Of a stretch of 53,417 nucleotides of DNA, positions 42,563 to 51,334 are shown piece by piece. Made by a program: the position numbers and the translations under genes. Position 1 is the stretch's first letter; every line of letters begins with the position of its first letter. The notes beneath the pieces were generated by a model that was not told the DNA's origin, ran no database searches, and worked only from the letters and a program-made list of their open reading frames with translations. Origin of the DNA: Oscillospiraceae bacterium (GTDB lineage: Bacteria > Bacillota > Clostridia > Saccharofermentanales > Fastidiosipilaceae); assembly GCA_029983685.1 (NCBI GenBank), contig JASBZA010000011.1, positions 1-53,417 on the forward strand, written 5' to 3'.

Positions 42563-43216
42563 ATGGATTCAGAAGACGGACTTCAATTAGTACAAAGTGT
42601 TCCCGGCTTTAAGACCAGAGGTATGTTAATTTGCGTTTCAGGCCCTTCCGGCGTGGGTAAGGGTACTGTTATTGCGCAGCTTAAGGAGATTATGCCCGGA
42701 CTGGCTCACTCGGTTTCCCTGACGACCCGGTCACCCAGACCGGGAGAAGTAGACGGTAAGGACTACTACTTCTGTACAAAAGAGCGTTTCGAAGAGCTTT
42801 TGGAAGAAGATGCCATTTTAGAGCATGATATTTATGTGGGAAACTACTACGGAACGCCGCGCCAAGCTATAGAGGAAAAGGTCTCGGAGGGGCAGGATGT
42901 CATCATGGATGTGACCGTGCCGGGGTCTTTGGCCATCTTATATAAGTATGAACAGGCCTGTAGCATATTCTTATTGCCGCCTTCTTTGTCGGTCTTAAGA
43001 GAACGCTTGGAAAAGCGGGGGACAGAAACGTCCGACATCGTCAACTCCCGCCTGTTGAAGGCTGTAGACGAAGTCGAGATGGCGTCTAAGTTTGACTATA
43101 TTGTGATAAATCAAGACAAAAGAAAAGCGGCTGAGGAGATTCGCCACATTATTTATGCGGAAAAACTCCGCCAGGCCCGCCGATCGGGTATTGAACAAAT
43201 GATATTGAAGCGGTAG
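42563..43216 (+). CDS. gmk: Guanylate kinase
   Basis: It phosphorylates GMP to GDP using ATP. The 217-residue protein has the P-loop SGPSGVGKGTV (about 29-39), the GMP-binding SLTTRSPRPGEVDGKDYYF and the lid RGTETSDIVNSRL. The P-loop lies about 20 residues further in than usual because of a short N-terminal extension (MDSEDGLQLVQSVPGFKTRG). A later start at MLICVSGPSG is possible, but GAGGAGG just before the first ATG supports the longer form. Confidence 0.93.
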   Translation: MDSEDGLQLVQSVPGFKTRGMLICVSGPSGVGKGTVIAQLKEIMPGLAHSVSLTTRSPRPGEVDGKDYYFCTKERFEELLEEDAILEHDIYVGNYYGTPRQAIEEKVSEGQDVIMDVTVPGSLAILYKYEQACSIFLLPPSLSVLRERLEKRGTETSDIVNSRLLKAVDEVEMASKFDYIVINQDKRKAAEEIRHIIYAEKLRQARRSGIEQMILKR

Positions 43217-43271
43217 AATGTATCATCACGCCTTAATCTTTAAAGTAGGGTAAATAGGAGGATACGATAAG

Positions 43272-43898
43272 ATGCTTACAAACCCACCTTTGGAAAAATT
43301 ATTAGAAAGAGCGGATAACCGTTATACCTTGACCATCAGCGTGGCCAAGAGAACGCGCCAATTGGTAGACGGGGCTCAACCTTTGGTTGAGACCAATCCC
43401 AACCAGAGCTTGCTGACTTTTGCCTGCGAAGAATATGCGGCCGACACCTTTGTTTCTCTGCCTGGCAAGCTGGAGCCCGAGATTCCCTTGCGTCCCGAGG
43501 TGGAACTGGCCATAGAAGAAGCGCAGCGCATGGCTGCTGAAAAGGCCGATATGCGGGCCAGCTACGACCCTGAAGAAGAGAGGATAAACCAGCCTCCTGT
43601 ATCCAAGATTCGTATCATGAATCCCGACGAGATGTTCTACATGCCTTATGAAGAAGAGGATGAGGACGAAAAAGACGAGGATTTGAACGAGGACTTAGAT
43701 AATCAGCTCGATGAGGATGCCGAGGACTTGGATGAAGATGATGAGGACTTGGATGAAAATGATGAGGACGAAGATGACGTGGATGTGGATTCGTCCGACT
43801 CGGATGAAGATGAGATGATGGTGTCCGATGAGGAACTCGACAGCATTGACGGCTCTATCGACGACTTCTCGGAAGATGAGGATGACGACTATGTCTAA
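43272..43898 (+). CDS. rpoZ: RNA polymerase omega subunit with long acidic tail
   Basis: The first 70 residues or so (PPLEKLLERADNRYTLTISV, then AKRTRQLVDGA and LLTFACEEYAADT) match omega, which assists folding of the beta' subunit. The usual length is 60-110 residues, and this protein has 208. A linker (about 70-125) leads to an Asp/Glu tail of about 80 residues, partly built from a 21-base tandem repeat. Position after gmk is the standard one. The last 8 bases overlap glyS. The tail resembles in charge, not in sequence, the acidic tail of the Gram-positive delta subunit RpoE. Confidence 0.82.
   Translation: MLTNPPLEKLLERADNRYTLTISVAKRTRQLVDGAQPLVETNPNQSLLTFACEEYAADTFVSLPGKLEPEIPLRPEVELAIEEAQRMAAEKADMRASYDPEEERINQPPVSKIRIMNPDEMFYMPYEEEDEDEKDEDLNEDLDNQLDEDAEDLDEDDEDLDENDEDEDDVDVDSSDSDEDEMMVSDEELDSIDGSIDDFSEDEDDDYV
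43722..43763 (+). repeat. 21-base tandem repeat in rpoZ tail
   Basis: Two copies (43722-43742 and 43743-43763) differ by one base and encode EDLDEDD and EDLDEND. Looser copies lie on both sides, which suggests the acidic tail grew by slippage. Confidence 0.8.
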
Positions 43899-45291
43899 TG
43901 ACCTGACTATGGAGAAATTAGTTGCCCTGGCTAAAACCCGGGGCTTTGTCTATCCGGGCTCAGATATTTACGGTGGCCTGGCTAACAGCTGGGATTACGG
44001 CCCCTTAGGTATCGAGCTTAAGCAGGCCATTAAAGCCGCCTGGTGGAAGAAGTTTATTCAAGAAAGTCCCTACAACGTCGGTATAGACGCGGCTATTTTG
44101 ATGAACCCCAGAATCTGGGAAGCGTCAGGCCATGTTGAGTCCTTTAACGATCCTCAGATTGACTGCAGGAACTGCAAGACCCGTTTCAGAGCCGACCAGC
44201 TGATCGAAGACTGGTGGGAGAATGAGGAAGGCAAAACGGCCGACCGACCTAATTTGGACGATATGGGTAATGAAGAATTGGTTGTTTATATAAAAGAACA
44301 TCATATCCCCTGCCCCAGTTGCGGTGAGCATGACTTTACCGACGTCCGTAACTTTAACCTGATGTTTAAGACCCATGTGGGCGTGACCGATGAGAGCAAA
44401 TCCGAGATTTACTTAAGACCTGAAACCGCCCAGGGTATTTTCGTGAACTTCCTTAATGTCCAGCGTTCGTCTCGTAAGAAGATTCCTTTCGGTATCGGCC
44501 AGATCGGTAAGTCCTTCCGTAATGAGATTACACCCGGTAACTTTATTTTCCGTACTAAAGAATTCGAACAGATGGAATTAGAGTTCTTCTGCAAGCCCGG
44601 CGAAGACGACGAGTGGTTTGATTACTGGAGAAGCTTCTGCTATGAATTCTTGGTCAGCTTAGGCCTTCCCGAAGACAAGCTTCGCTACCGTGACCACGGC
44701 CAGGAAGAGTTATCTTTCTATTCGAAGGCTACGACCGATATTGAATTCCTCTTCCCCTTCGGTTGGGGCGAGCTCTGGGGTATTGCCAACCGGACCGACT
44801 ATGACTTAAGCCAACACATGAAGTTCTCCGGCCAGGATTTGAGCTATTTCGATCCCGAGACCAATCAGAAGTATATCCCCTATGTTGTGGAGCCTTCGGT
44901 CGGTGTGGACAGAACCTTATTGGCTTTCTTGTCGGCAGCTTATGACGAAGAGACCTTGGATGACGGTGAGACCAGGACGGTCATGCACCTGCATCCGGCT
45001 TTGGCCCCGGTGCAAATCGGTGTCTTACCCTTGTCTAAGAAATTGAATGAGGAAGCTGAGAAGATTTTTGCCTTGCTGGCACCTCACTACAGAGTGGAGT
45101 TTGATGAGCGCCAGTCAGTCGGTAAGCGTTACCGCCGCCAGGATGAAATCGGCACACCTTACTGTGTGACCTTCGACTTCGATTCTTTGGAAGACCGGCA
45201 GGTGACGATCCGTGACCGCGATACTATGGACCAGGTGCGAGTGCCTATCGACGGGCTGCAGGACTGGTTCCAAGATAAGTTTCACTTTTAA
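43891..45291 (+). CDS. glyS: Glycyl-tRNA synthetase, single-chain dimeric type
   Basis: This class II synthetase of 466 residues charges tRNA-Gly. Motif 1 region NPRIWEASGHVESFNDPQID, a zinc-binding set of Cys (CRNCKTRF and CPSCGEHDF), motif 2 (GQIGKSFRNEITPGNFIFRT) and motif 3 (VEPSVGVDRTLLAFL) are visible, followed by an anticodon-binding domain. The frame is open from 43828, but the ATG at 43891 is the likely start since it gives MSNDLTMEKLVALAKTRGF and has GAGG 9 bases upstream. It overlaps rpoZ by 8 bases. Confidence 0.95.
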   Translation: MSNDLTMEKLVALAKTRGFVYPGSDIYGGLANSWDYGPLGIELKQAIKAAWWKKFIQESPYNVGIDAAILMNPRIWEASGHVESFNDPQIDCRNCKTRFRADQLIEDWWENEEGKTADRPNLDDMGNEELVVYIKEHHIPCPSCGEHDFTDVRNFNLMFKTHVGVTDESKSEIYLRPETAQGIFVNFLNVQRSSRKKIPFGIGQIGKSFRNEITPGNFIFRTKEFEQMELEFFCKPGEDDEWFDYWRSFCYEFLVSLGLPEDKLRYRDHGQEELSFYSKATTDIEFLFPFGWGELWGIANRTDYDLSQHMKFSGQDLSYFDPETNQKYIPYVVEPSVGVDRTLLAFLSAAYDEETLDDGETRTVMHLHPALAPVQIGVLPLSKKLNEEAEKIFALLAPHYRVEFDERQSVGKRYRRQDEIGTPYCVTFDFDSLEDRQVTIRDRDTMDQVRVPIDGLQDWFQDKFHF

Positions 45292-45304
45292 TAAGTCATT
45301 TGAG

Positions 45305-45330
45305 TCCCCGGCTTGACCGGGGATTTTTTT
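45305..45330 (+). terminator. Terminator behind glyS
   Basis: TCCCCGG (45305-45311) pairs with CCGGGGA (45317-45323) around a 5-nt loop, followed by seven T. This is a textbook Rho-independent terminator, and it ends the unit that starts at the FHA-SEDS gene. Confidence 0.9.
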
Positions 45331-45369
45331 ATGTGCGAAAAAGGATATGAGATGAGGAGGAGGCGGAAT

Positions 45370-46185
45370 ATGGAATTGTTATGGGATAAGGCCAAACAGT
45401 ATATTGAAGTGCATTGCCCGGAGGATTTACCGGAGATTGCCATCGTCTTGGGATCGGGCCTAGCCGACGTGATCGAAGAGGCGGAGATTTTATGGGAGAG
45501 TCCCTATAAGGCCATACCGGGCTTTCCGGAAGCGACGGCGCCCGGCCACAAGTCCAGGCTACTCTTGGCCCGTTGGTCCGGCCGCAAGGTCTTTTTCTTG
45601 CAGGGTAGGCTTCACTACTATGAGGGGCACTCCGTGGAAGACACCGTGTTTCCCATCCATCTTTTGGCGTCTTTGGCTGTGAAGACCCTGATTTTAACCA
45701 ATGCCGCGGGCGGGCTTAATCCGGACTTGGAACTGCCGGCCCTGATGCTTATAAAAGACCATCTGAGTTTCTTTTTACCTTCACCTCTGAGAGGTCCCAA
45801 CAACGAAGACCTGGGACCGCGTTTCCCCGATATGACTTATGTTTATAGCCCCGAGCTTCGGGCTTTGGCCATAAGAGCGGCCGCAGAGGAAGGCATTCGT
45901 CTGGATGAAGGCGTCTATGCCTATATGCGAGGCCCTCAGTACGAGACTCCTGCTGAAATCAGAGCCTTGCAAAGGTTGGGAGCCGATGCGGTCGGCATGT
46001 CGACGGTGGCGGAGGCCATTACGGCGTCCTACCGAGGCATGGATGTTTTGGCCATTTCTTCACTGACCAACCTGGGAGCGGGCTTGGGCCAAGGGGGCTT
46101 AGACCACGAAGACGTGCTTCAGATGGGCCGAAAAGCCGGCCGTGACCTAAGGCTTTTGTTAGGGCGAATTTTGACAGAGCTTTAG
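45370..46185 (+). CDS. Purine nucleoside phosphorylase (trimeric type)
   Basis: It splits guanosine and inosine with phosphate to base and ribose 1-phosphate. The 271-residue protein shows IAIVLGSGLADVIE (about 23-36), the phosphate-binding PGHKSRL and QGRLHYYEGH, ILTNAAGGLN, and the substrate-binding AYMRGPQYETPAEIRAL and VGMSTVAE. The frame is open from 45313, but that part covers the terminator. GAGGAGG before the ATG at 45370 fixes the start. Only about 40 bases separate it from the terminator, so it needs its own weak promoter or read-through. Confidence 0.92.
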   Translation: MELLWDKAKQYIEVHCPEDLPEIAIVLGSGLADVIEEAEILWESPYKAIPGFPEATAPGHKSRLLLARWSGRKVFFLQGRLHYYEGHSVEDTVFPIHLLASLAVKTLILTNAAGGLNPDLELPALMLIKDHLSFFLPSPLRGPNNEDLGPRFPDMTYVYSPELRALAIRAAAEEGIRLDEGVYAYMRGPQYETPAEIRALQRLGADAVGMSTVAEAITASYRGMDVLAISSLTNLGAGLGQGGLDHEDVLQMGRKAGRDLRLLLGRILTEL

Positions 46186-46194
46186 ATTAATATT

Positions 46195-46821
46195 TTAGCG
46201 TGAACCGGACCTGGATTTCTTCTGGACGTAGGCACCGATAAGGGTCAGCAGGGCTATGCCCAGGAGGATTATCAGGTCTTCTTTTATTTCTACATTGAGT
46301 TGGGGGACACGGTTAATAAGATTGCCGGGCTTGAGCTTATAGAGATAGGCTACTGATGCGTCGGCAAAGAGCATGGCGCCGGTGATGGCGGTTGCCCAGA
46401 TTTCAAAGTGTTCTCTAAAGAAAACGGCGATGAGACCCGTCGCCAGGGCGATTAAAAGTAAGACCGGCTTAGGTGTTAAGGGGAAGAAGATATCCAGTAC
46501 ATAGCGGCCTAAACTGATGCCGCCGATGAAGCCGCCTATAAAGAAACAGGCCTTGTAGGCGGTGGACAAAATGAGTGCGCCTATCACGGCTAAACTCAAG
46601 ATTGCCACAGCATTCCAGGTTGGACCGAAATCAATATGGGAGGTCAGGAGAACGCCTAAATATGCGCCCCCGGACAGGCCGGCCAAAGCCAGCCACAAGC
46701 GAATGCTTTTTTGACCTATAAACAATAGGATAAGGGCTATGACGACTTGAACGATTAGCCAAATCTCGGAGGGGATGCCCTCCTGAAGCAGCATTGTCAA
46801 CTGATTTACTAATTCGTACAT
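46195..46821 (-). CDS. Multi-spanning membrane protein of unknown function
   Basis: This 208-residue protein has about seven hydrophobic stretches with many Gly residues (LALAGLSGGAYLGVLL, ACFFIGGFIGGISLGRYVL) and ends in KKSRSGSR. It resembles small Gly-rich DUF4203-type membrane proteins, a weak call. AAGGAGG precedes the ATG. It converges on the phosphorylase gene with a gap of only 9 bases and is divergent from the zinc-ribbon operon, with which it may share a control region. Confidence 0.65.
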   Translation of the reverse strand: MYELVNQLTMLLQEGIPSEIWLIVQVVIALILLFIGQKSIRLWLALAGLSGGAYLGVLLTSHIDFGPTWNAVAILSLAVIGALILSTAYKACFFIGGFIGGISLGRYVLDIFFPLTPKPVLLLIALATGLIAVFFREHFEIWATAITGAMLFADASVAYLYKLKPGNLINRVPQLNVEIKEDLIILLGIALLTLIGAYVQKKSRSGSR

Positions 46822-46841
46822 TTAAAGGCCTCCTTGAGTTT

Positions 46842-46885
46842 AAGGCTTTATATTATAACAAAGCCTTTCCGAAATACGCTATAAT
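46842..46885. promoter_or_regulatory. Divergent control region with palindrome
   Basis: AAGGCTTT (46842-46849) and AAAGCCTT (46860-46867) form a perfect inverted repeat around a 10-base AT core, between the divergent genes at 46821 and 46918. On the plus strand a perfect -10 TATAAT lies at 46880-46885 with no good -35, which suggests a promoter that needs an activator. The palindrome would cover the -35 position and is a candidate binding site. Confidence 0.4.
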
Positions 46886-46917
46886 GGCAGAAAATCGGAA
46901 AGAAAAGAGAGAAAGCT

Positions 46918-47496
46918 TTGGCTGACGAAAAACGTTGGGTCCCTCATATAGGTCTCCAGGACCGGTCCGAGCAACTTTTAATAGAATATCAGGACACACC
47001 AAATCCTCAGATGATGGCTTTTGCCTATCAGGAAACCGAGGACGGTTGGTTTTGTGCCTGCGGGACCGAACACAGTTTTGAGGAGAAATTTTGCGGCCAT
47101 TGCGGTATTTCCCGCGACTGGCTGATAGACCACAGTAACGACTTTTACCTGGCTCGGGAAATTATGGAGCGCAAGGGAGAAGAGCGTGTGAAGTGGGTGG
47201 CTGAGGAGCCGGAGGAAGATCTTGCCGTCGACTCCGCCGAGACCTGGCCGGAGGAAGCGGACCTGCCCATAGTAGATCCTATGGAAGCCTATAAGGACTT
47301 TTATGACCAAGGTCTGATCCGTCCCCAGCGTGTTATGGTCAAGGTACCGACGCGCCTGGCTGATTACCGGGGCCGAAGCCTCAAAGGGATTTTTCAATAC
47401 TTTTTTGTCTTTGCGCCGGCGAAGAGGAGAGCTCTCGCAAGTCTGGGCCTGGCCTTGTTTTTTGTGGTTTTGGCCATTCTCTTGTTGAAGATATAG
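46918..47496 (+). CDS. Zinc-ribbon protein with C-terminal membrane anchor
   Basis: This 192-residue protein starts with TTG (AGAGAGAAAGC upstream). It has one zinc ribbon, WFCACG and FCGHCGISRDW (about 42-65, four Cys), an acidic middle, and a single C-terminal hydrophobic segment (about 172-191, ASLGLALFFVVLAILLLKI), so it is a tail-anchored protein with its body in the cytoplasm. I do not recognise a family. It is first in a set of three with a second zinc-ribbon membrane protein and a lipoprotein. Confidence 0.7.
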   Translation: MADEKRWVPHIGLQDRSEQLLIEYQDTPNPQMMAFAYQETEDGWFCACGTEHSFEEKFCGHCGISRDWLIDHSNDFYLAREIMERKGEERVKWVAEEPEEDLAVDSAETWPEEADLPIVDPMEAYKDFYDQGLIRPQRVMVKVPTRLADYRGRSLKGIFQYFFVFAPAKRRALASLGLALFFVVLAILLLKI

Positions 47497-47514
47497 TGTG
47501 GAAGAAGAGGGAAC

Positions 47515-49824
47515 ATGATTTGCTCAAATTGTAAAAAAAATTTTGATGATACATTAAACTATTGCCCCTACTGCGGTACCCCGGCCAAAAGAGGCCTCAA
47601 GCAACATGAGGACCCGGATGCTTCCGATGCGCCTAGTGTGCGGCGTGTAAGGCTTAATTTATCACCTGAATTATTTGAAGAAGCGCATGAGCCTGCCGTA
47701 GCGAAACCGGAAGAGGTGCCTGAAACCGAGCCGACACCGGAAGGTTTGCCTGAGCCTGAAGAAGTAGATGAGGAAGAGGCGGGAGAGGCCGACGAAGAGG
47801 AAATAGCAGAAGAGGAAATAGGAGAAGAACCCGAGCTTGAAGCTGATGAAGCCGAAGAGAAAGCGGCGACTCCTCCTGTGAAAGGCGGCCCCAGTTTCGG
47901 TCAGCGGCTTAAAACTTTCGGGACTGTCTTACTGGCAGGCCTGACGGCCTTGGGCTTTAAGTTAAAAGTCTTGGGCCAGGCAATTGGTCGAGGCTTTAAG
48001 AGAATGGGCCGAACAATAGGTCCCGCATTTAAAACAGCAGGAAAAAATATCAAGAAGGCTTTTAGGTCTTTGGCCGAGAAAATCCAAGAGGCAAGTGCCA
48101 AGCGAAAAGCCGCTAAAGAAGCCAAGTCGAAAGAAGCTCAGGAGTCGGAAATCCCATACGAGGATCACAACCGAGACGGCTATGAAACTTATGGAGACCG
48201 TCGCTATGATGAGGAATCTTTGGGTGATACCCGCCACTACGGCAAACTCCTGGACGAGGTAGAGCCGTCCTATTATCCCCAGCCGCTTTACCGTGACCAC
48301 GGTCATCTGGAGCCTTTGGAAGATTACGAAGAGTGGGCCTATGAAAGAGGGCAAAATGCATCACCGGAAAGCTACGGCGAAGAAGCAAGTTCTAAGGCTG
48401 AAGGTAATGCCTTGGTGCGTTTGTGGAACCGGATTCAGGTCCGTATGAGACCTTCTTACTGGGTCGTCTTAATCGTAGTGCTTGTCCTTGTGGTGGTGCT
48501 TTCTCTTACGCTGGGCAGACGGAATCCAACGAAGGACTTCAGCCGTGCTTTGGCCGATCGAGATTATCAGAAGGCCGGTCAGATTTACGAAGACCGCTAC
48601 CAGGGCAATGCCAAGCTCGAAGCCAAGTCTTATGAAGATTTTTCCAAGTTTGTCGATACGCTGAAGCAAAATGCTTTGGACGGCAAGACTTCTTATGCTG
48701 CCACGACATCGGCTCTTAATATTATCAAGGATTCGCCGCTATATACCGGTAAGTACAAAGAACTTTTGGACAGCAGCCTGGACGATATCCAGCTTCTCCA
48801 GGAGGTCGATGTGCTTTATGCTGCGGCCAAAGAAAAGCAAAATCAAGGCAACCATGAGGAAGCCATTCGCAGCTTCAACAAGGTTTTGGATAGGGTTCCT
48901 TCCTACCGCGATACGACCGAGCTTTTGTCCAGGTCCAGGGAGCGCTATAGGGAAGAGGTGGTCTCTCAGGTCACCAGTCTTCAGTCTCAACGCAATTATC
49001 GTGAGGCCTTGAACCGCATCGATAAGGCGCTGGCTCTGTTGCCGGAAGACCCGATTTTGTTAAACCTTCGTGCCAATACGGAAAATGAGGGTAAGAGCGG
49101 CATTTACAATCAGACCAAGACCCTGGCAGACCGTGCCTGGCGGGCCGGCAATATGGAAGAGGTCGTTAATATCATCAATGATGCCTTGAAGCAGGAACCT
49201 GAAGACAAGTCCTTGCAGGAGTTAAGCCAATCTTACAAGCTTCAGATCAGTGAAGAGATGGTCCGTCTGGCTGATGAGCTCTTCATGCAGGGCGACAAGG
49301 AAGCGGCTTTGGAAAAAATCGAAGAAGGTCTGAAACTGCTACCGGATAGTAAGCTTCTTAAGGACAGCAAGAATCGTTATGAGGCCAAAGACCCCAACGC
49401 CGGTAAAGAGCCCGAGGGAACATCCGATCCGTCCGATTCGTCCGAGACTACCGAAGAATCCAAAGCGCCGGTCGACGTTAAACCACCCGCTCAGGGAGCT
49501 ATTGTTAAAGAGTTTGATTTTACGGGCGACACGACGGTGGTCGATTCGGTCCGCGTTGCGAACGCCGAGGGCAAGGCCTCCTATAAGGGTGTTTTTCGTC
49601 TGGGTGAGGCGGATAAGTCTACGCAGATTTATTACCAAGTCTATGCCGTAAACAGCCCGGGCCATATCATCATGAAAGGCAATCTCTATGCCAAACCCGA
49701 CGATATGGACAGGAGCAGTGTAGAGATTGAAATACCGACCTACGGCGGTGACGTTGCCATTGATGTCAACTATCAGGCCGGCGGTCATATAAAAATCATT
49801 GTGGAGGGCGAGTTTGGGGATTAA
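47515..49824 (+). CDS. Zinc-ribbon, membrane and TPR protein
   Basis: This 769-residue protein shows in order a zinc ribbon (CSNC, CPYC, residues 3-20), a Glu-rich segment (about 60-125), a basic amphipathic stretch (about 128-205, FGQRLKTFG, GFKRMGRTIG, KNIKKAFRSL), one membrane segment (about 314-334, VVLIVVLVLVVVLSLTLG), an outside region with TPR-like helices (about 350-620), a Ser/Thr/Pro-rich linker and a C-terminal beta-rich domain (about 665-769). The zinc ribbon faces the cytoplasm and the TPR part faces outward, which fits a scaffold or sensor of the cell envelope. No function is known to me. It overlaps the following lipoprotein gene. Confidence 0.7.
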   Translation: MICSNCKKNFDDTLNYCPYCGTPAKRGLKQHEDPDASDAPSVRRVRLNLSPELFEEAHEPAVAKPEEVPETEPTPEGLPEPEEVDEEEAGEADEEEIAEEEIGEEPELEADEAEEKAATPPVKGGPSFGQRLKTFGTVLLAGLTALGFKLKVLGQAIGRGFKRMGRTIGPAFKTAGKNIKKAFRSLAEKIQEASAKRKAAKEAKSKEAQESEIPYEDHNRDGYETYGDRRYDEESLGDTRHYGKLLDEVEPSYYPQPLYRDHGHLEPLEDYEEWAYERGQNASPESYGEEASSKAEGNALVRLWNRIQVRMRPSYWVVLIVVLVLVVVLSLTLGRRNPTKDFSRALADRDYQKAGQIYEDRYQGNAKLEAKSYEDFSKFVDTLKQNALDGKTSYAATTSALNIIKDSPLYTGKYKELLDSSLDDIQLLQEVDVLYAAAKEKQNQGNHEEAIRSFNKVLDRVPSYRDTTELLSRSRERYREEVVSQVTSLQSQRNYREALNRIDKALALLPEDPILLNLRANTENEGKSGIYNQTKTLADRAWRAGNMEEVVNIINDALKQEPEDKSLQELSQSYKLQISEEMVRLADELFMQGDKEAALEKIEEGLKLLPDSKLLKDSKNRYEAKDPNAGKEPEGTSDPSDSSETTEESKAPVDVKPPAQGAIVKEFDFTGDTTVVDSVRVANAEGKASYKGVFRLGEADKSTQIYYQVYAVNSPGHIIMKGNLYAKPDDMDRSSVEIEIPTYGGDVAIDVNYQAGGHIKIIVEGEFGD

Positions 49825-51256
49825 CACACGCACGACAAAATTTTCCCGGCATCTTCCGGTTTTGCTGTTGCCGGTTCTTTTGCTTATCTTGTTCACTTCC
49901 TTATCTTCTTGTAGGAAGGAAACCGGCCCGGATCCGGAGTTGGAGGCCTTCCGTAGCTCGATAAGACAGGGCCACTATTTTGACGGCCTGAACCGCTATA
50001 AGAAAAACCTGGATTTACAGGGCGATGCTTTCAATCATGATACTTACAAAGAGGTCCTATTGAATCGCATTGAGCAGGAATTGGATGCTTATCAGTCCGG
50101 TGCCCAGTCCTATGACTTGACCTATTTAGAACTGCATGGTCTAGGCCAGGTCGACTTGTGGAAAAAAGACTTGGGAGAGGCTTTGGCCGCGGCCAAAGCG
50201 TCCATCTACCCTTCGGGTGTCTTAGAGAGCACGCTGAACCAAATTCAACTGTATATAAAAGATAAGGACTATGACAGTGCCCTGATTCTTCTGGACCGGA
50301 CCATGGAGCAAAATCCCGACCGGTCCGACTTGAAGTCCAAGCGCATCGAGATTGTCGACAGTTACAAGAAGAGTATCGTTAAGGAAGTCGATGAGCTTTT
50401 AGACAAGCCCTATCCTCGGACGACCCTGGCACTTTTGGACCGTTCCATTCAAAGAATCGGCCAGGACCAGGACTTGGAAGCCATGAAAAAGAAGGCCCAG
50501 GATTTAATCCAAGAGCAAGAAACGAAGATTCAGCAGCAAGTTATCGAAAGCGAATTCCAAGCCCTATTGGATGCGGGTGATTTGGCCGGGTCCAAAGCCT
50601 ATATAGAGAAATTGGGCGGCTGGGGCTATGATATGAAGCCTTACCAAGAACGCTGGACCGAGAAACGTCAGGCTATGATTCAGTATATCCTCGACAATGC
50701 CGATTCGATTGCCGGCCAAGATATAGGAAACGGCAATAAGATTCGTGAAGCGATTAAAGCGGTGGAAGCGGGTTTAGAGTCCTTCCCCGACGAGCCTTCT
50801 TTAAAAGAAAAGAAAGAGCAACTGGAAAAATCGATTCCGGATAATCCTCGAGACCTCATCGTCAGCATGTCGGGTCCGATTAACACCAATGCGGGCGGCA
50901 ACGATGCCAACGGCAACTCCTATCCTTACGACCGCATGGACACGCCTTTCGGTATGAAGGCCGGGGCCAAATTAACCTACGGTGTGGGTGAGTCCCATAA
51001 GACCAGGCTGGTATTAAATCCTCAGGTGGACGATGTAGCGGCTTATAAAGATGCTATTGTGACCGTCAGTATCAGCGGCAGCAAGGTCTACGAAGATAAA
51101 CCCTTCGCAGAAGATTTGGGTTCGGTTAACCTGAGCTACGATGTGGTGGAAGGCGACGAGGTGGAAATCAGCATCCGGTTCAGCAAAGAGACCCCCATGA
51201 TTGACCGTTTCATGAATCGAGGTGTAGTCTTGGTTCAGCTCTATTTAATCAAGTAA
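49814..51256 (+). CDS. Lipoprotein with helical repeats
   Basis: This 480-residue lipoprotein has a signal LPVLLLPVLLLILFTSLSSC with the lipid Cys at 33. The body has TPR-like helical repeats (about 40-340) and ends in a beta-rich domain of about 130 residues that might be carbohydrate-binding, a weak guess. The frame is open from 49799, but the TTG at 49814, 6 bases after GGAGG, is the better start. It overlaps the preceding gene by 11 bases, so the two are probably made together and may interact through their helical repeats outside the membrane. Confidence 0.7.
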   Translation: MGINTRTTKFSRHLPVLLLPVLLLILFTSLSSCRKETGPDPELEAFRSSIRQGHYFDGLNRYKKNLDLQGDAFNHDTYKEVLLNRIEQELDAYQSGAQSYDLTYLELHGLGQVDLWKKDLGEALAAAKASIYPSGVLESTLNQIQLYIKDKDYDSALILLDRTMEQNPDRSDLKSKRIEIVDSYKKSIVKEVDELLDKPYPRTTLALLDRSIQRIGQDQDLEAMKKKAQDLIQEQETKIQQQVIESEFQALLDAGDLAGSKAYIEKLGGWGYDMKPYQERWTEKRQAMIQYILDNADSIAGQDIGNGNKIREAIKAVEAGLESFPDEPSLKEKKEQLEKSIPDNPRDLIVSMSGPINTNAGGNDANGNSYPYDRMDTPFGMKAGAKLTYGVGESHKTRLVLNPQVDDVAAYKDAIVTVSISGSKVYEDKPFAEDLGSVNLSYDVVEGDEVEISIRFSKETPMIDRFMNRGVVLVQLYLIK

Positions 51257-51261
51257 AAGGC

Positions 51262-51301
51262 CGGGAATGTTCTACCAAACATTCCCGCCATTTGCTAAAA
51301 T
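51262..51301 (+). promoter_or_regulatory. pgk-tpi promoter with overlapping palindrome
   Basis: CGGGAATGTT (51262-51271) and AACATTCCCG (51278-51287) form a perfect 10-bp inverted repeat. An extended -10 TGCTAAAAT (hexamer 51296-51301) follows, and the -35 position (about 51273-51278) falls in the loop of the palindrome. It may terminate the lipoprotein gene, although there is no U-run, and may serve as an operator for the glycolytic gene. Confidence 0.5.
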
Positions 51302-51334
51302 AAGTACTAATTGAGAAAAGATTGGAGAATGCAT

